This document shows positions 17,015-26,446 of a stretch of DNA of 64,000 bases, in pieces. This DNA comes from Acetobacterium sp965140355 (GTDB lineage Bacteria > Bacillota > Clostridia > Eubacteriales > Eubacteriaceae). The notes beneath the pieces were generated by a model. It searched no databases and was not told the DNA's origin. It saw only the letters and a program-made list of their open reading frames with translations. Each line of letters opens with the position of its first letter. The stretch's first letter is position 1. The DNA lies in NCBI GenBank assembly GCA_965140355.1, contig OZ223193.1, positions 516,865 through 580,864 on the forward strand. Direction: 5' to 3'. Made by a program: the position numbers and the translations under genes.

Positions 17015-18481
17015 TCATTCGTTATCCAACATCCTTCTTAATTGCTTTTTGGTCCATTCATCATTTTTAGCAATCAACGGAATTTGGTTCCAGATCTCTT
17101 TTAAATAATTAAAATACCCCCCTACCACTGTTAATTCTTTACAATACATCCGGCGATCATAATATTCAGAATTCCAGGCAATAACAATACTATCGTCTTG
17201 AACCACAATTTCGGTATTATCAATATTCAAATTCAGATCATTAAATGAGGTCACCACCAATGTATAGATCTCACTGGCTTTAAACTTTGAAATATACTCC
17301 AGCTGTTCTCTAAAAAAAGCATTGGCTATTTTCGCCTCTTTGCCAATAACCTGGGATAAGTCATAATCAATAAAATATTCCTGCTGCAATGCCTTTTCGA
17401 TCGCATCAAGATCATAAATTTGTCGATAATTAAATTTATCTCTTAATTCTTTGCGTTTTCGATTTGCTTTTAAGCAGATTGCCATTTTTTCTCCACTCAC
17501 CTCATTGGCAACCAATATCCGTTCGAGTAAATGAAGCGGCATATTTCGAAAGGTAGGCAAGTGATTAATCATATAGGTTAACTGATTCGGTTTAAAATTC
17601 TCTTCCATTAAATCGACCATTTTCATGACATCGGTCAATTTTGATGTATAAATGAGCCGTTTTGATTTTCTGGCAATAGATGCAACCATTTTTAGATAGA
17701 AATTGACACTCATCGAATCGCGATGAAGCATCGTCAAATTTTCACCATTCGCATCCTCAAGACTCATGCCTACCATTGCAATATAATTTTCGACCGCATA
17801 AATACTTTTTTTATAAAACTCTTTTATGTCTTTTTGAAAATAAAGAACTTCCACTTCTTTTTTTAAATAAATCGGCAGCCATCGTAAAATCACTACATAA
17901 GGTTTATATTGGTCTGTCATTTTATCAATAATCACCACTTTATGACCAGCTTCAATAACCCGTTTAATACTGTCAACCATTTCCCGAACCGACTCTGCCC
18001 CCAGAATATCCCATTTAACATCGCCAAAATCACCGATGTAAATCTTTTGTCCCGGTGGTAAAAATTGAACGGTATCCCAAAATATTTTAACCGCCTGCTT
18101 CCAGCCCGCATATCCAGAATAAACCTCTACCGGCGCTTCCGGCTGATGATTTAACAATTCGCCTCTTTCTAATATCTCTAATGAATCAACCGTCATCCAA
18201 ACGCTTAACATTTCAATTATTTCATCATCCGTTTTGTTTTCTTTATTCATTCCATCGTTAGAAAGCAATGAAATAATTCGCTGTTTTTGAAATGTATACG
18301 GCTCACTTAAAAAATAAGCGGCAATTCGTTTACTATACTTAGAGCGATATTTCAATTTTCGCTGACCACTCCGCCATTTACTCACCGCGGTTGTATCTGT
18401 TCCAATTGCCAGTGCCAATTCCTTCCCACTAATTCCCAGCATATCCATTAAATAACCTATTCTTGTATTAATTTGCGCCAT
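17015..18481 (-). CDS. Large HTH-type transcriptional regulator, unknown sensor part
   Basis: A 488-residue protein starting MAQINTRIGYLMDMLGISG. An XRE-like helix-turn-helix covers about residues 5-55 (GKELALAIGTDTTAVSKWRSG). The remaining ~430 residues have no family I recognise. Segments such as KIYIGDFGDVKWDILG and VVIIDKMTDQYKPYVVILRW suggest an alpha/beta fold. AGAGG is 4 bases from the ATG. The gene is next to the permease-ligase operon, so it may control it. Confidence 0.6.
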   Translation of the reverse strand: MAQINTRIGYLMDMLGISGKELALAIGTDTTAVSKWRSGQRKLKYRSKYSKRIAAYFLSEPYTFQKQRIISLLSNDGMNKENKTDDEIIEMLSVWMTVDSLEILERGELLNHQPEAPVEVYSGYAGWKQAVKIFWDTVQFLPPGQKIYIGDFGDVKWDILGAESVREMVDSIKRVIEAGHKVVIIDKMTDQYKPYVVILRWLPIYLKKEVEVLYFQKDIKEFYKKSIYAVENYIAMVGMSLEDANGENLTMLHRDSMSVNFYLKMVASIARKSKRLIYTSKLTDVMKMVDLMEENFKPNQLTYMINHLPTFRNMPLHLLERILVANEVSGEKMAICLKANRKRKELRDKFNYRQIYDLDAIEKALQQEYFIDYDLSQVIGKEAKIANAFFREQLEYISKFKASEIYTLVVTSFNDLNLNIDNTEIVVQDDSIVIAWNSEYYDRRMYCKELTVVGGYFNYLKEIWNQIPLIAKNDEWTKKQLRRMLDNE

Positions 18482-18562
18482 ATAACCTCTCTCCAAAATC
18501 ATCATTTCATTTTCAAATAACTAGACTTTTACCAAACCGATTCTATTCTTAGTAACCGTCAA

Positions 18563-19351
18563 TTAGTATAACTCTGGTCGTCGATCCAAAAATACGGTCA
18601 TGTTCTTCCTGACTTCTTCCAATTCTGATGGATCGACATCGGCCAAAATCATTTTTTCTTCAGGTTCTGTCCCCGCATCCGCCAACAGCTCTCCCAATGG
18701 ATCAATAATCATTGAATTTCCGCCATTTTGTTGATCTTTCAATGCTTCGCCACAGCCATTAACGGCGACCACAAACATCTGATTTTCGATGGCTCTGGCC
18801 TGATTTAAAATACGCCAGTGACCAACTCGTTTCAGGGGCCATTCGGCCGGCACAAAAAGCACCTTCGTTCCGGCTAACGCCTGTTTTCTGGACCACTCGG
18901 GAAAGCGAACCTCATAACAAGTAATAATACCACATGAAATTCCGTCAAGTGAAAAAGTAGCCAACCGATCTCCTGCCCCAAAACGTTTGTCTTCACCGGC
19001 AAAACTAAAAAGATGTGCTTTATCATAATCAGCAATGATCCGCCCTTCGCGATTGGCAACATAACCGGTATTGAAATATTCCTGACCTTTTTTTGTTGCC
19101 ACCGAACCCCCGACAATATTGATGTGCAACTCCTTTGACAGTTTCGCAAGAAAATCTTTTGTCCGTTGGCCATCCTCATCAGCCAGCCGTTCGGCCATCA
19201 CATTAGTCAAAAAACCGCCGCTCCACATTTCGGGAAGCACCACCACATCGGCTTTCGCCGCAGCGGCTTTATTAATCCAACTTTCAGCTTTAAGATAATT
19301 TGCGTCAAGTTTTTTTAATTCTACATCCATTTGAATTACAGCTATTTTCAT
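18563..19351 (-). CDS. Carbon-nitrogen hydrolase (nitrilase superfamily, omega-amidase-like)
   Basis: A 262-residue protein starting MKIAVIQMDVELKKLDANY with AAGGAG upstream; the longer frame to 19414 has no ribosome site. The Glu-Lys-Cys triad is visible in VVVLPEMWSGGF, YDKAHLFSF and IITCYEVRFPEWSR. The pattern fits omega-amidase/YafV-type amidases, which hydrolyse alpha-keto amides or short acid amides. It is 81 bp upstream of the regulator on the same strand. An amidase near a gamma-glutamyl amide operon suggests, without proving, a linked role. Confidence 0.87.
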   Translation of the reverse strand: MKIAVIQMDVELKKLDANYLKAESWINKAAAAKADVVVLPEMWSGGFLTNVMAERLADEDGQRTKDFLAKLSKELHINIVGGSVATKKGQEYFNTGYVANREGRIIADYDKAHLFSFAGEDKRFGAGDRLATFSLDGISCGIITCYEVRFPEWSRKQALAGTKVLFVPAEWPLKRVGHWRILNQARAIENQMFVVAVNGCGEALKDQQNGGNSMIIDPLGELLADAGTEPEEKMILADVDPSELEEVRKNMTVFLDRRPELY

Positions 19352-19459
19352 GTCTTTCTCCTTTTTACGCAACCTCGAAACCTCGAAGCAGTTATTAAAA
19401 ACTTCCGCTGACAAGCGCCACCAGAATACTGTTGCGCTAATCTTTTGGCCATCACCGCG

Positions 19460-20986
19460 CTACATTAACGGCGCGACAATTCTTAGGATCGCTTGACCAA
19501 TTTTTTTCGCAAATGATATTTTTTCCCAATCGTAATAACAAATTTCGCGACTCGCCTCAATCACTGCTAATAAATCCGCTTTTACGTCAAAAACAGTTTG
19601 GGAACCATAAATCCATGTCCCGCATTCATAATTCCAGATAAGACTTCGATAATCCATATTAATCGAACCAATAATCGCCACTTGATCATCGGTAATTAAA
19701 ACTTTTCCATGAATAAATCCGGGTGAATATTCATAAACTCTGACCCCTTCAGCCAGCAAATCACCATAAAAAGCCCGAGTCGTCGCATAGACCAGTTTTT
19801 TATCGGGAATTCCCGGTGTAATAATGCGCACATCAACACCACTTCTTGCCGCCAACAAAATACAGTTCGTCAAATCAGTATCTAGAATAAGATAAGGGGT
19901 TGTAATATAAACATATTCTTTCGCATTGGCAAAAATATTCATATAAGTATTTTCGGCCGGATTTTTCAAATTATTGGGGCCGTCACAAAACGGCATTACC
20001 AGTCCCTTTATTTGCGGATATTTTTTCGTGCCGCGATAGTTTTCCAGATTTGATACTTCCCCGGTTGAATATTCCCACATGCTAAGAAACATAACGGTAA
20101 AACTAAGCACTGCGTCACCTTCCAGCCGCACCGCCATGTCTTTCCAATGTCCAAACCTGAGCTTTTCGTTAATGTATTCATCGCCAATGTTGATCCCCCC
20201 GGAAATGGCCACATGACCATCAACGATAGTCATTTTTCGATGATCACGATAACTGATAAATCTAAACAGCGATGCCGATAAGGGATTAAAGGGAGTACTA
20301 CGAATTTTGTGTTTCGCACAAGTCTCATAAAAATCTTTTGGCAGGGTCGAAATGCTTCCCATTTCGTCTACCATGATTCGCACTTCAACACCTGCTGCCG
20401 CTTTTTTGAATAGTGCTGACATTAATTCATCATACATTTTTCCTCCGGTGACAATGAAATACTCCAGAAAAATAAATTTCTCTGCTGTTTCAATTGCTTC
20501 CAGATTAGCTCGATGCATTTCTTCGCCAAGTTTTAAATAGCGAGTTTGGGTATTTTCCCAAATCGGCAAACCACTTAAACGGTTAATCAGGTCAACTTCC
20601 TTTTTAATTCCAGAATCTTCAATTGCCGCAAATACCTGCTTATTCTGAGCTAACTTAGCATAGGTGTTTTTATTAATTGCTAACCACCGGGCCTTAACTT
20701 TTTTCGACACATGCTGTCGCCCCCAAACAAAATAAAGGACCACCCCAATCGCTGGAAAAACCAGCACAAAAATGATCCAGGACATCTTATAAGCGGCTGA
20801 TTTTTTACGATAAACGATATTTAATACCACCAACACCGCTATCACTTCAAACAACCAATAAGCAATTATTGCATCATCAGAAAATCCCAGAATCATGATT
20901 CCAATAACCGTCAATTGCAATAATATAAGCCCCAGATTAATTACTAACCTAAAGCGGCTCTGAAAACCGCTTGGTGTACTTTTCAT
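19460..20986 (-). CDS. cls: Cardiolipin synthase
   Basis: A 508-residue protein with two N-terminal membrane segments (about residues 12-60) and two phospholipase D motifs: HRKMTIVDGHVAISGGINIG and HGKVLITDDQVAIIGSINMD. This two-HKD layout with a membrane anchor is the ClsA type, joining two phosphatidylglycerols into cardiolipin. AGGAGG lies before the ATG. It is a single gene. Confidence 0.93.
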   Translation of the reverse strand: MKSTPSGFQSRFRLVINLGLILLQLTVIGIMILGFSDDAIIAYWLFEVIAVLVVLNIVYRKKSAAYKMSWIIFVLVFPAIGVVLYFVWGRQHVSKKVKARWLAINKNTYAKLAQNKQVFAAIEDSGIKKEVDLINRLSGLPIWENTQTRYLKLGEEMHRANLEAIETAEKFIFLEYFIVTGGKMYDELMSALFKKAAAGVEVRIMVDEMGSISTLPKDFYETCAKHKIRSTPFNPLSASLFRFISYRDHRKMTIVDGHVAISGGINIGDEYINEKLRFGHWKDMAVRLEGDAVLSFTVMFLSMWEYSTGEVSNLENYRGTKKYPQIKGLVMPFCDGPNNLKNPAENTYMNIFANAKEYVYITTPYLILDTDLTNCILLAARSGVDVRIITPGIPDKKLVYATTRAFYGDLLAEGVRVYEYSPGFIHGKVLITDDQVAIIGSINMDYRSLIWNYECGTWIYGSQTVFDVKADLLAVIEASREICYYDWEKISFAKKIGQAILRIVAPLM

Positions 20987-21427
20987 CCTATCCTCCTTAA
21001 TTTTATTATCTCAAATTTAACTAAACGCAATTAAATCTCCGGTCTATTTAGCATAGAAGCCAAACAAGCACTTTTCCAGTTCTAATAATTATATGCGATG
21101 TATCAACGATATACAATATGCCTTTTTATTTTCGAAATTCTGATCATGTTAAGCTATTTACGATCTTTTTTAGTTACATTCCATCATATCTCATATTTTA
21201 AGATGATTTTTAGCTCTTTTTAATATCAATCATAATTAATTTTTAAGTATTCGTTATCGAACATCCTATTTTTGATGATTTTAGTTAAGCTATCTTTGTT
21301 TAAAGGGCCATCATTGCATTATGTAATCGTTATTATTGTAAATAAAAATAATATTACAAAAATTGTTGACAAAACCAATTTTGAATATTAAACTAGTTTA
21401 TAATTCAATCATTCAAGGAGGACTAAT
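20987..21427. other. Intergenic region between cls and the URO-D operon
   Basis: AT-rich, no gene seen. It must hold the divergent promoters of cls and 21428-22444. TTGACA (21366-21371) and TATAAT (21399-21404) both occur just before the URO-D gene but are 27 bases apart, too far for one sigma-A promoter, so no promoter is called. Confidence 0.35.
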
Positions 21428-22444
21428 ATGACAGCACATTTGACTCAAAAGGAAAACTTTTTACGCGTGGCCCGGGGCGAAATGCCTGAATATGTACCGG
21501 TTTCAACATTTTTAGGCCCAGACGAACCACTTATTACGATGGCCGATCCTTGTATTTTAGGAAGTTTTAGAGGTCCCGGCGGCGGCGTTGACCCCTGGGG
21601 CGTTACTTTTGTAACCGGCGAAGAAGTTAATTTTGCCGCTTTACCAAAACCCAATGATTTTATTCTGACCGATATAACCAAATGGCGGGATGTTATTAAA
21701 GCCCCTGACTATACTGGTTTTGACTGGGAAGCTGCGGCCAAAGCAGACTATAAAAAATATGTTAAAGATCCCAATCAAACCGCTTATGTACTCAGTGGTT
21801 ATGCTGATCTCTTTCAGCAATTTATCGGTTTTATGGGCTTTACTGAGGGCTTGTGTGCTATTTATGAAGAACCCGAAGAAGTCGAAGAACTACTCGATTA
21901 TATGTTAGAGCACTCCCTTTATATCACTAAAAACTTACTTCACTATTACAAACCCGAAGGTTATTATCTTCTTGATGATACCGCTTCAAAACTGAACCCT
22001 TTCATCTCACCCAAAGTATTTGAAGAAATGTTTGTCCCGCGTTATAAAAAATGTCTTGATTTAGTCCGTGATGAAAACGTTCCGATCTTTTACCATAACT
22101 GCGGTCGTTGCGAAGATTTAATGCCGTCAATGATCGATATTGGTGTAAACGTTTGGGACCCTGCCCAATTGGAGAATGATCTGGTTGGAATGAAACAAAA
22201 ATATGGCTCTAAACTGGCTATCAATGGCGGTTTTGAGTTTAGCATGCCTAGTACCTGGCCAATTATTGATGAAGAAGAAGTTCGTCAGGCGGTCCGGGAT
22301 ACCTTTGCTGAGCTGGCTCCCAATGGCGGTTTTATCTTTAGTGGGATGATTAAATCACTGGATTTTTTTGATCCCAAAGTTCAAGAAGTAAATGGTTGGA
22401 TTACCGACGAGGCAAAGAAATTAAGCCAAACGGTTTATCAATAA
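21428..22444 (+). CDS. URO-D family methyltransferase
   Basis: A 338-residue protein starting MTAHLTQKENFLRVARGEMP with AAGGAGG ahead. The URO-D fold signature is seen: VFEEMFVPRYKKCLDLVRDE, PIFYHNCGRCEDLMPSMIDIG (HNCG, the likely zinc site His and Cys), LAINGGFEF. This is the MtaA/CmuA-like branch that moves methyl groups to or from corrinoid proteins. It is followed by a CobW-type GTPase and a His-rich protein in one operon, which suggests dedicated metal loading. Confidence 0.88.
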   Translation: MTAHLTQKENFLRVARGEMPEYVPVSTFLGPDEPLITMADPCILGSFRGPGGGVDPWGVTFVTGEEVNFAALPKPNDFILTDITKWRDVIKAPDYTGFDWEAAAKADYKKYVKDPNQTAYVLSGYADLFQQFIGFMGFTEGLCAIYEEPEEVEELLDYMLEHSLYITKNLLHYYKPEGYYLLDDTASKLNPFISPKVFEEMFVPRYKKCLDLVRDENVPIFYHNCGRCEDLMPSMIDIGVNVWDPAQLENDLVGMKQKYGSKLAINGGFEFSMPSTWPIIDEEEVRQAVRDTFAELAPNGGFIFSGMIKSLDFFDPKVQEVNGWITDEAKKLSQTVYQ

Positions 22445-22490
22445 AAAATTAATCCTAAAAACAAATAATCAAGAGAATCAGGTGCAGAAA

Positions 22491-23111
22491 ATGAAAGTAA
22501 TAATCTTAGGTGGATTTTTAGGTTCCGGAAAAACAAGTGTCGTTATTCAACTCGCTAAATATATTGTCGGGGAAACGCTTGAGGACATGACCAAAGTTGT
22601 CATTTTAGAAAATGAAATTGGCGAAGTCAGTGTCGATGATAAAATGCTTCAAAACAGCGGTTATGAGGTTGCCAATCTCTTTTCCGGCTGTGTCTGCTGT
22701 ACTATGGCTGGCGAACTCACGATTGGACTTCATAATATCATCCGCGATTTTAATCCCGAAATCGTGATTATGGAAGCCACCGGTGTCGCTTATCCGCGTA
22801 ATATCCGAAAAACCATTAATCAGTCACTTCCGGAAATTGACTGTCAGGTCACTTGTATTGCCGATGCCAAGCGCTGGCAACGACTGCTACGGCCAATGGA
22901 AATGCTGTTAGAAGGGCAATTGGAGGATGCTGATACCATTCTTATCAATAAAACTGATTTGGTTGACATTGACACCTTAGCCGCGGTAAAAACTTCGATC
23001 CAAACGTTTAATCATCATGCCGAAATTTTTAGTATCAGCGCAACACAAACAATTGAACCCAACATTTTTGATGCCATGCTGCGAACCGAAAAAGAAAGGA
23101 CCAATTTATGA
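22491..23111 (+). CDS. CobW/HypB/UreG family GTPase (G3E metallochaperone)
   Basis: A 206-residue protein. ATG at 22491 is preferred because AGGTG lies 7 bases upstream; a GTG at 22482 overlaps that site. Walker A GGFLGSGKTS is at the N-terminus, then ENEIGEVSVDD, the metal-binding FSGCVCCTMAG (CxCC), and the GTP-specificity NKTD. It lacks the CobW C-terminal domain, so it is the short form. Such GTPases deliver Zn or Co to client enzymes. The client is probably the URO-D methyltransferase 46 bp upstream. The stop overlaps the next start as ATGA. Confidence 0.9.
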   Translation: MKVIILGGFLGSGKTSVVIQLAKYIVGETLEDMTKVVILENEIGEVSVDDKMLQNSGYEVANLFSGCVCCTMAGELTIGLHNIIRDFNPEIVIMEATGVAYPRNIRKTINQSLPEIDCQVTCIADAKRWQRLLRPMEMLLEGQLEDADTILINKTDLVDIDTLAAVKTSIQTFNHHAEIFSISATQTIEPNIFDAMLRTEKERTNL

Positions 23112-23554
23112 GCACCGAACATCACAGCCAACACATCCATGATGAAAATTGCCAATGCGGAGGTCATGATGACCATCATCATTCTGAAGCCCATCATCAC
23201 CACGAACATCAGCATGAGGCTCAAGCCATCACGGTAAAAACCCATGAAACCAGCATTGTCGGTTCCTATCAGTTTGATCTTGATCAACCTTTTGATGAAG
23301 CCCAACTTAACCTTGATTCGTGGTTACAACAAGTGGCTAAGGAAGTCATCGATCTGGGCGGTATTATTGGGCATATCAAGGCCTTTCTTAATTCTGAAGG
23401 AAAAAATTGCATGATTTCGATTACTGAAGACGACTCCCAAAAACATTATGGTGAAGGTTGCCGTTGCCACGTAGAAGGCGTCGCCATTGTCTTTTGTATC
23501 CAGCCGGAACAGCTGGAAACGATCCTTTATCGCATTTTTCCTGTATCGCGATAA
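23108..23554 (+). CDS. His-rich putative metal-handling protein
   Basis: A 148-residue protein. Residues 1-40 hold a dense His tract (runs such as HHEHQHE and DDHHHSEAHHHH) with CQC, suited to binding Zn, Ni or Co. The rest (SIVGSYQFDLDQPFDEAQL, CMISITEDD, GEGCRCHVEGVAIVFC) is not a family I can name. It starts inside the stop of the GTPase gene, so the two are translated together. It likely stores or passes metal to the GTPase. Confidence 0.75.
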   Translation: MSTEHHSQHIHDENCQCGGHDDHHHSEAHHHHEHQHEAQAITVKTHETSIVGSYQFDLDQPFDEAQLNLDSWLQQVAKEVIDLGGIIGHIKAFLNSEGKNCMISITEDDSQKHYGEGCRCHVEGVAIVFCIQPEQLETILYRIFPVSR

Positions 23555-23615
23555 ACCCTCATTCAACAAACTAGCAACCTTACGACTAATTGGTTTGCTT
23601 TATAAATTATTGCCT

Positions 23616-23652
23616 CATGCACCGAACTGCTTAATAAGCAGTTCGGTGCATG
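23616..23652 (+). terminator. Long perfect hairpin after the URO-D/GTPase operon
   Basis: CATGCACCGAACTGCTTA is followed almost at once by its exact complement, an 18-bp stem with a minimal loop. The T-run behind it is weak (ATCAGCATTTT), so this is a terminator or an mRNA 3'-end structure. Confidence 0.6.
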
Positions 23653-23683
23653 ATCAGCATTTTACTCCTTTAGCACCACTTTT

Positions 23684-24371
23684 TTAATAAATAAGTCTAC
23701 CAATTGAATGAACATAATGTAATTCACCGGTTATTTGATTTTTTAATTCAAATTCAATATTATAAGGTCCCTTTTGCTGAATCAAATTTTGAAGACTTTG
23801 ATCCATTAAGTCATAATAAGCCGGGAGAACACTTTTACGTGCCAAATCCAAGGAAATATACTCAGACCTATAATCAATGCCATATAAATTAAAAGCCTCT
23901 TCGGAAGCCCACATTTTTTTGGTCTCTAAATTCAATTCCCAATTCCCGACATGGGCCATTTTTTTGAGCAGCAATTAAGCGGCTTTCACTCTCCTTTAAA
24001 GCGTTTTCTAATCGCTTCCGAGCTGTGATATCAACAATAATAATAGCAACCTCACCAATATTCGTTGAGCAAATTGTTGTTTCAACATACTTCCCCGAAT
24101 CAGATGAAAAACTCTCAAATCGTTCTGATTCTCCCGACAAAGCAACGTTACCACATATCTCAATCCAGGCTTTTTCGGTATTTGGATCAATCTGCAAGAT
24201 TGTTTTTCCGATTAGCACACTACCTTCCAAACCCATCAACTGCCAAAAACAGTCATTAACACTGATAAACCGATAGTCGACTGAATTTCCGTTATTGTCA
24301 CGGAGAATTCTACATTGTGCATAACCGACTGATGATTTTTTAATTACCGTTTTCTTTCTATTTTCTTTCAT
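23684..24371 (-). pseudogene. PAS-domain protein, frameshifted, no output domain
   Basis: Two PAS-like halves lie in different frames. The upstream frame (24371 down) has SVGYAQCRILRDNNG and IIIVDITARKRLENALKES, then runs out of sense. The downstream frame restores MAHVGNWELNLETKKMW and EEAFNLYGIDY, a second PAS start. Removing one A from the 7-base run at 23959-23965 joins them in one frame. No kinase, GGDEF or other output domain follows before the stop at 23684. It is either a decayed sensor or a sequence error in a PAS-only protein. Confidence 0.7.
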
Positions 24372-24456
24372 CAGATATTATTGGCCCCTTCTATTACTGA
24401 CAATCATTTGTTAATATAACAAAGACTCCCAGCTTTGATTTTTTCCGAGTATAAAA

Positions 24457-25080
24457 TCAAATTAAGTTCTTATAATAAAAAATAGCTAGTTGAGTTCGAT
24501 CCCGTAGTTCAAGCTTTTCCAGAATAATGCTGATTCGATTTCTAACCGTTCCTTCACTTAAATACAAGCTGTTAGCCACTTCACGATTGCTCAGTCCCTG
24601 GGCAACCAGATCAATAAGTTCCCGTTCTTTGTCACTTAACTCAAAATGATCCGCCTCATGATGACTGATGTGATTCATCAAATCCGGTATTTTGGTCACG
24701 ATATCCTGACCAAAAACACTTTGACCGGCAGCTACCGCCTGAAGTGACGGAACGATACTCTCAAAATCCTGCTTAATCAGATAACCTTTTGCCCCAATTT
24801 TAAGCGCTTTAATAATATATTCATCGTCCAAAAAGGTCGTCAAAAATAATATTCTTGCTTCTTTTTCTTCCGCAAGAATGATCCCGGCGGCTTCCAGTCC
24901 AGTCATTCCCTCCATTCTGATATCCATCAGCAGAACATCCGGTTTTAGCTGACGATACAACGCAATGGCATCGTGCCCATTGTGACCCATTCCAATCACT
25001 TCAATATCGCCTTGCGATTCAATAATGGTTTTTAGTGATGCACACACCAGTCGGTCATCATCAACAACAACAATCTTCAT
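24457..25080 (-). CDS. NarL/LuxR-type response regulator
   Basis: A 207-residue protein with receiver domain MKIVVVDDDRLVCASL, phospho-acceptor Asp in VLLMDIRMEGMTG, Thr and Lys in LFLTTF and GAKGYLIK. The C-terminal LuxR helix-turn-helix reads LSDKERELIDLVAQGLSNREV. It follows the histidine kinase gene by 77 bp on the same strand. The pair faces away from an ABC exporter operon, a layout typical of a regulator that controls it. Confidence 0.93.
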   Translation of the reverse strand: MKIVVVDDDRLVCASLKTIIESQGDIEVIGMGHNGHDAIALYRQLKPDVLLMDIRMEGMTGLEAAGIILAEEKEARILFLTTFLDDEYIIKALKIGAKGYLIKQDFESIVPSLQAVAAGQSVFGQDIVTKIPDLMNHISHHEADHFELSDKERELIDLVAQGLSNREVANSLYLSEGTVRNRISIILEKLELRDRTQLAIFYYKNLI

Positions 25081-25157
25081 GGTCCCCCCTGCGTTTCTAT
25101 TTTTGTTATTTCTAAACGATATTTATTGCCTAAAATCTAGTTTTACAACCACCAATA

Positions 25158-26222
25158 TCAGGTATTTTTGGGTAGCGAAATGAAAATTCTAAAACCACGA
25201 TCATTCGTGATGTTGACCTGACCATTTAATGTTGCTACCCGATCGCTAATGTTCTGCAATCCGATTCCGTCGCTACCGATGTTTTTAATAGCGGTTCCAT
25301 TATCCCTAACGATTAACTGGAACAGTCCCGGATGTTCTCTCACAGCCACCGCAACCTCCGTGGCATTGGAATGTCGGATAATATTTGAAAAAGCTTCCTT
25401 AACTACCGCAATAAAACAATAGATGGCTTCTTTATCTAAACTGGATTCCACTTCATAAGCAAATTTTACCGGACAAAAATCAAAATTCTTAATCAGCGTT
25501 TGCAGTTCAACCTGCAAGTCCAGGGACTCCTCATGAAGATTATGAACACTACTACGGATACTATCCATGGCTTCGGAAAGGGTCTCCTTAATTTGCATCA
25601 GACCTGCTCGTGTCGTTTCGTCCTTGCTGATGGCCAGCAAAGCACCGATTTGCAAAATACTCCGGGAAAGCATATGTCCGACATTGTCATGAATATCCCT
25701 GGCGATCCGGTTCCGTTCGGATAAAGTGGCCAATTTCACTTCGTAATCCTGCTTTTCCATCATCATCTTGTTTTTTTTAATTAGCTGAAGCGCTGCTTCG
25801 CTGGTAGTATCGCGAAGTGAATTGTAGTCATTTTTTAACCTCATCAGCGTGAGTGTCCGTTTCTTAAAAAAATAAGCAACCATTATAAAAATCGGAATTA
25901 AAACCACCGCAGTCGTATTAAGTTGAGCAAATCCGACAAAGAACGGCACAAGTGTCAACGCCCACCACCATTTGTATGGAGAAACCAGAATATCGTAACC
26001 GATCACCGGCACAAACATCAGATAAACCGGCTCGACAAAACAGATGACCACATAAAGAACAAACAACCCGATTGTCACTTTACCTTCTTTTAAATAACTT
26101 AACGCGGTGCCAAAAATGATCGTTACCAGAACCGGCACAATCAGAAACGGATTATCAACAGTGGTTAAATATAATGCCAAACAAAACCCAAAAATAATCA
26201 GTTTATCAATTAGCTTATTCAT
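25158..26222 (-). CDS. Sensor histidine kinase (HisKA_3, DesK/NarX type)
   Basis: A 354-residue protein. About five N-terminal membrane segments (residues 8-135) are joined by a helical linker to a HisKA_3 domain with phospho-His in RNRIARDIHDNVGHMLSR. The ATPase domain shows EAFSNIIRHSNA (N box), VRDNGTAI and GIGLQNISDRV (G boxes). There is almost no extracellular loop, so the signal is probably sensed in the membrane, as in kinases paired with drug or lantibiotic exporters. Confidence 0.92.
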   Translation of the reverse strand: MNKLIDKLIIFGFCLALYLTTVDNPFLIVPVLVTIIFGTALSYLKEGKVTIGLFVLYVVICFVEPVYLMFVPVIGYDILVSPYKWWWALTLVPFFVGFAQLNTTAVVLIPIFIMVAYFFKKRTLTLMRLKNDYNSLRDTTSEAALQLIKKNKMMMEKQDYEVKLATLSERNRIARDIHDNVGHMLSRSILQIGALLAISKDETTRAGLMQIKETLSEAMDSIRSSVHNLHEESLDLQVELQTLIKNFDFCPVKFAYEVESSLDKEAIYCFIAVVKEAFSNIIRHSNATEVAVAVREHPGLFQLIVRDNGTAIKNIGSDGIGLQNISDRVATLNGQVNITNDRGFRIFISLPKNT

Positions 26223-26310
26223 TATAACCAGACCTTCTTAAGATATGTTCAGATCCCATCGCATCCCCCACGCTTTGATTCCGCAAATTTTATTCAGTTT
26301 ATCATAAATG

Positions 26311-26324
26311 ATGACATTTGTCAT
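26311..26324. promoter_or_regulatory. Candidate response-regulator site
   Basis: ATGAC-ATTT-GTCAT, a perfect 5-4-5 dyad, lies between the kinase and ABC genes and 22 bases upstream of the proposed -35 box. This is the position expected for an activator of the ABC operon. Confidence 0.45.
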
Positions 26325-26346
26325 ACCCAATCAGGAAACAAGTCAC

Positions 26347-26375
26347 TTACAACGTGGCCTTCAATGGGGTAAAAT
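26347..26375 (+). promoter_or_regulatory. Candidate sigma-A promoter of the ABC operon
   Basis: TTACAA (26347-26352) and TAAAAT (26370-26375) are 17 bases apart, 72 bases ahead of the ATPase start. The -35 box is weak, in keeping with a need for activation. Confidence 0.4.
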
Positions 26376-26446
26376 AAAGCCATCAAAAAATAAACACGGC
26401 CAACCGGTATTGCAAGGTTATACCTATTCATAAAGGAGAAATTATT

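Noticed and set aside
21361..21410. Sigma-A promoter from TTGACA and TATAAT before the URO-D gene
   Set aside because: The two boxes are 27 bases apart; no other pair with 16-18 bases fits well.
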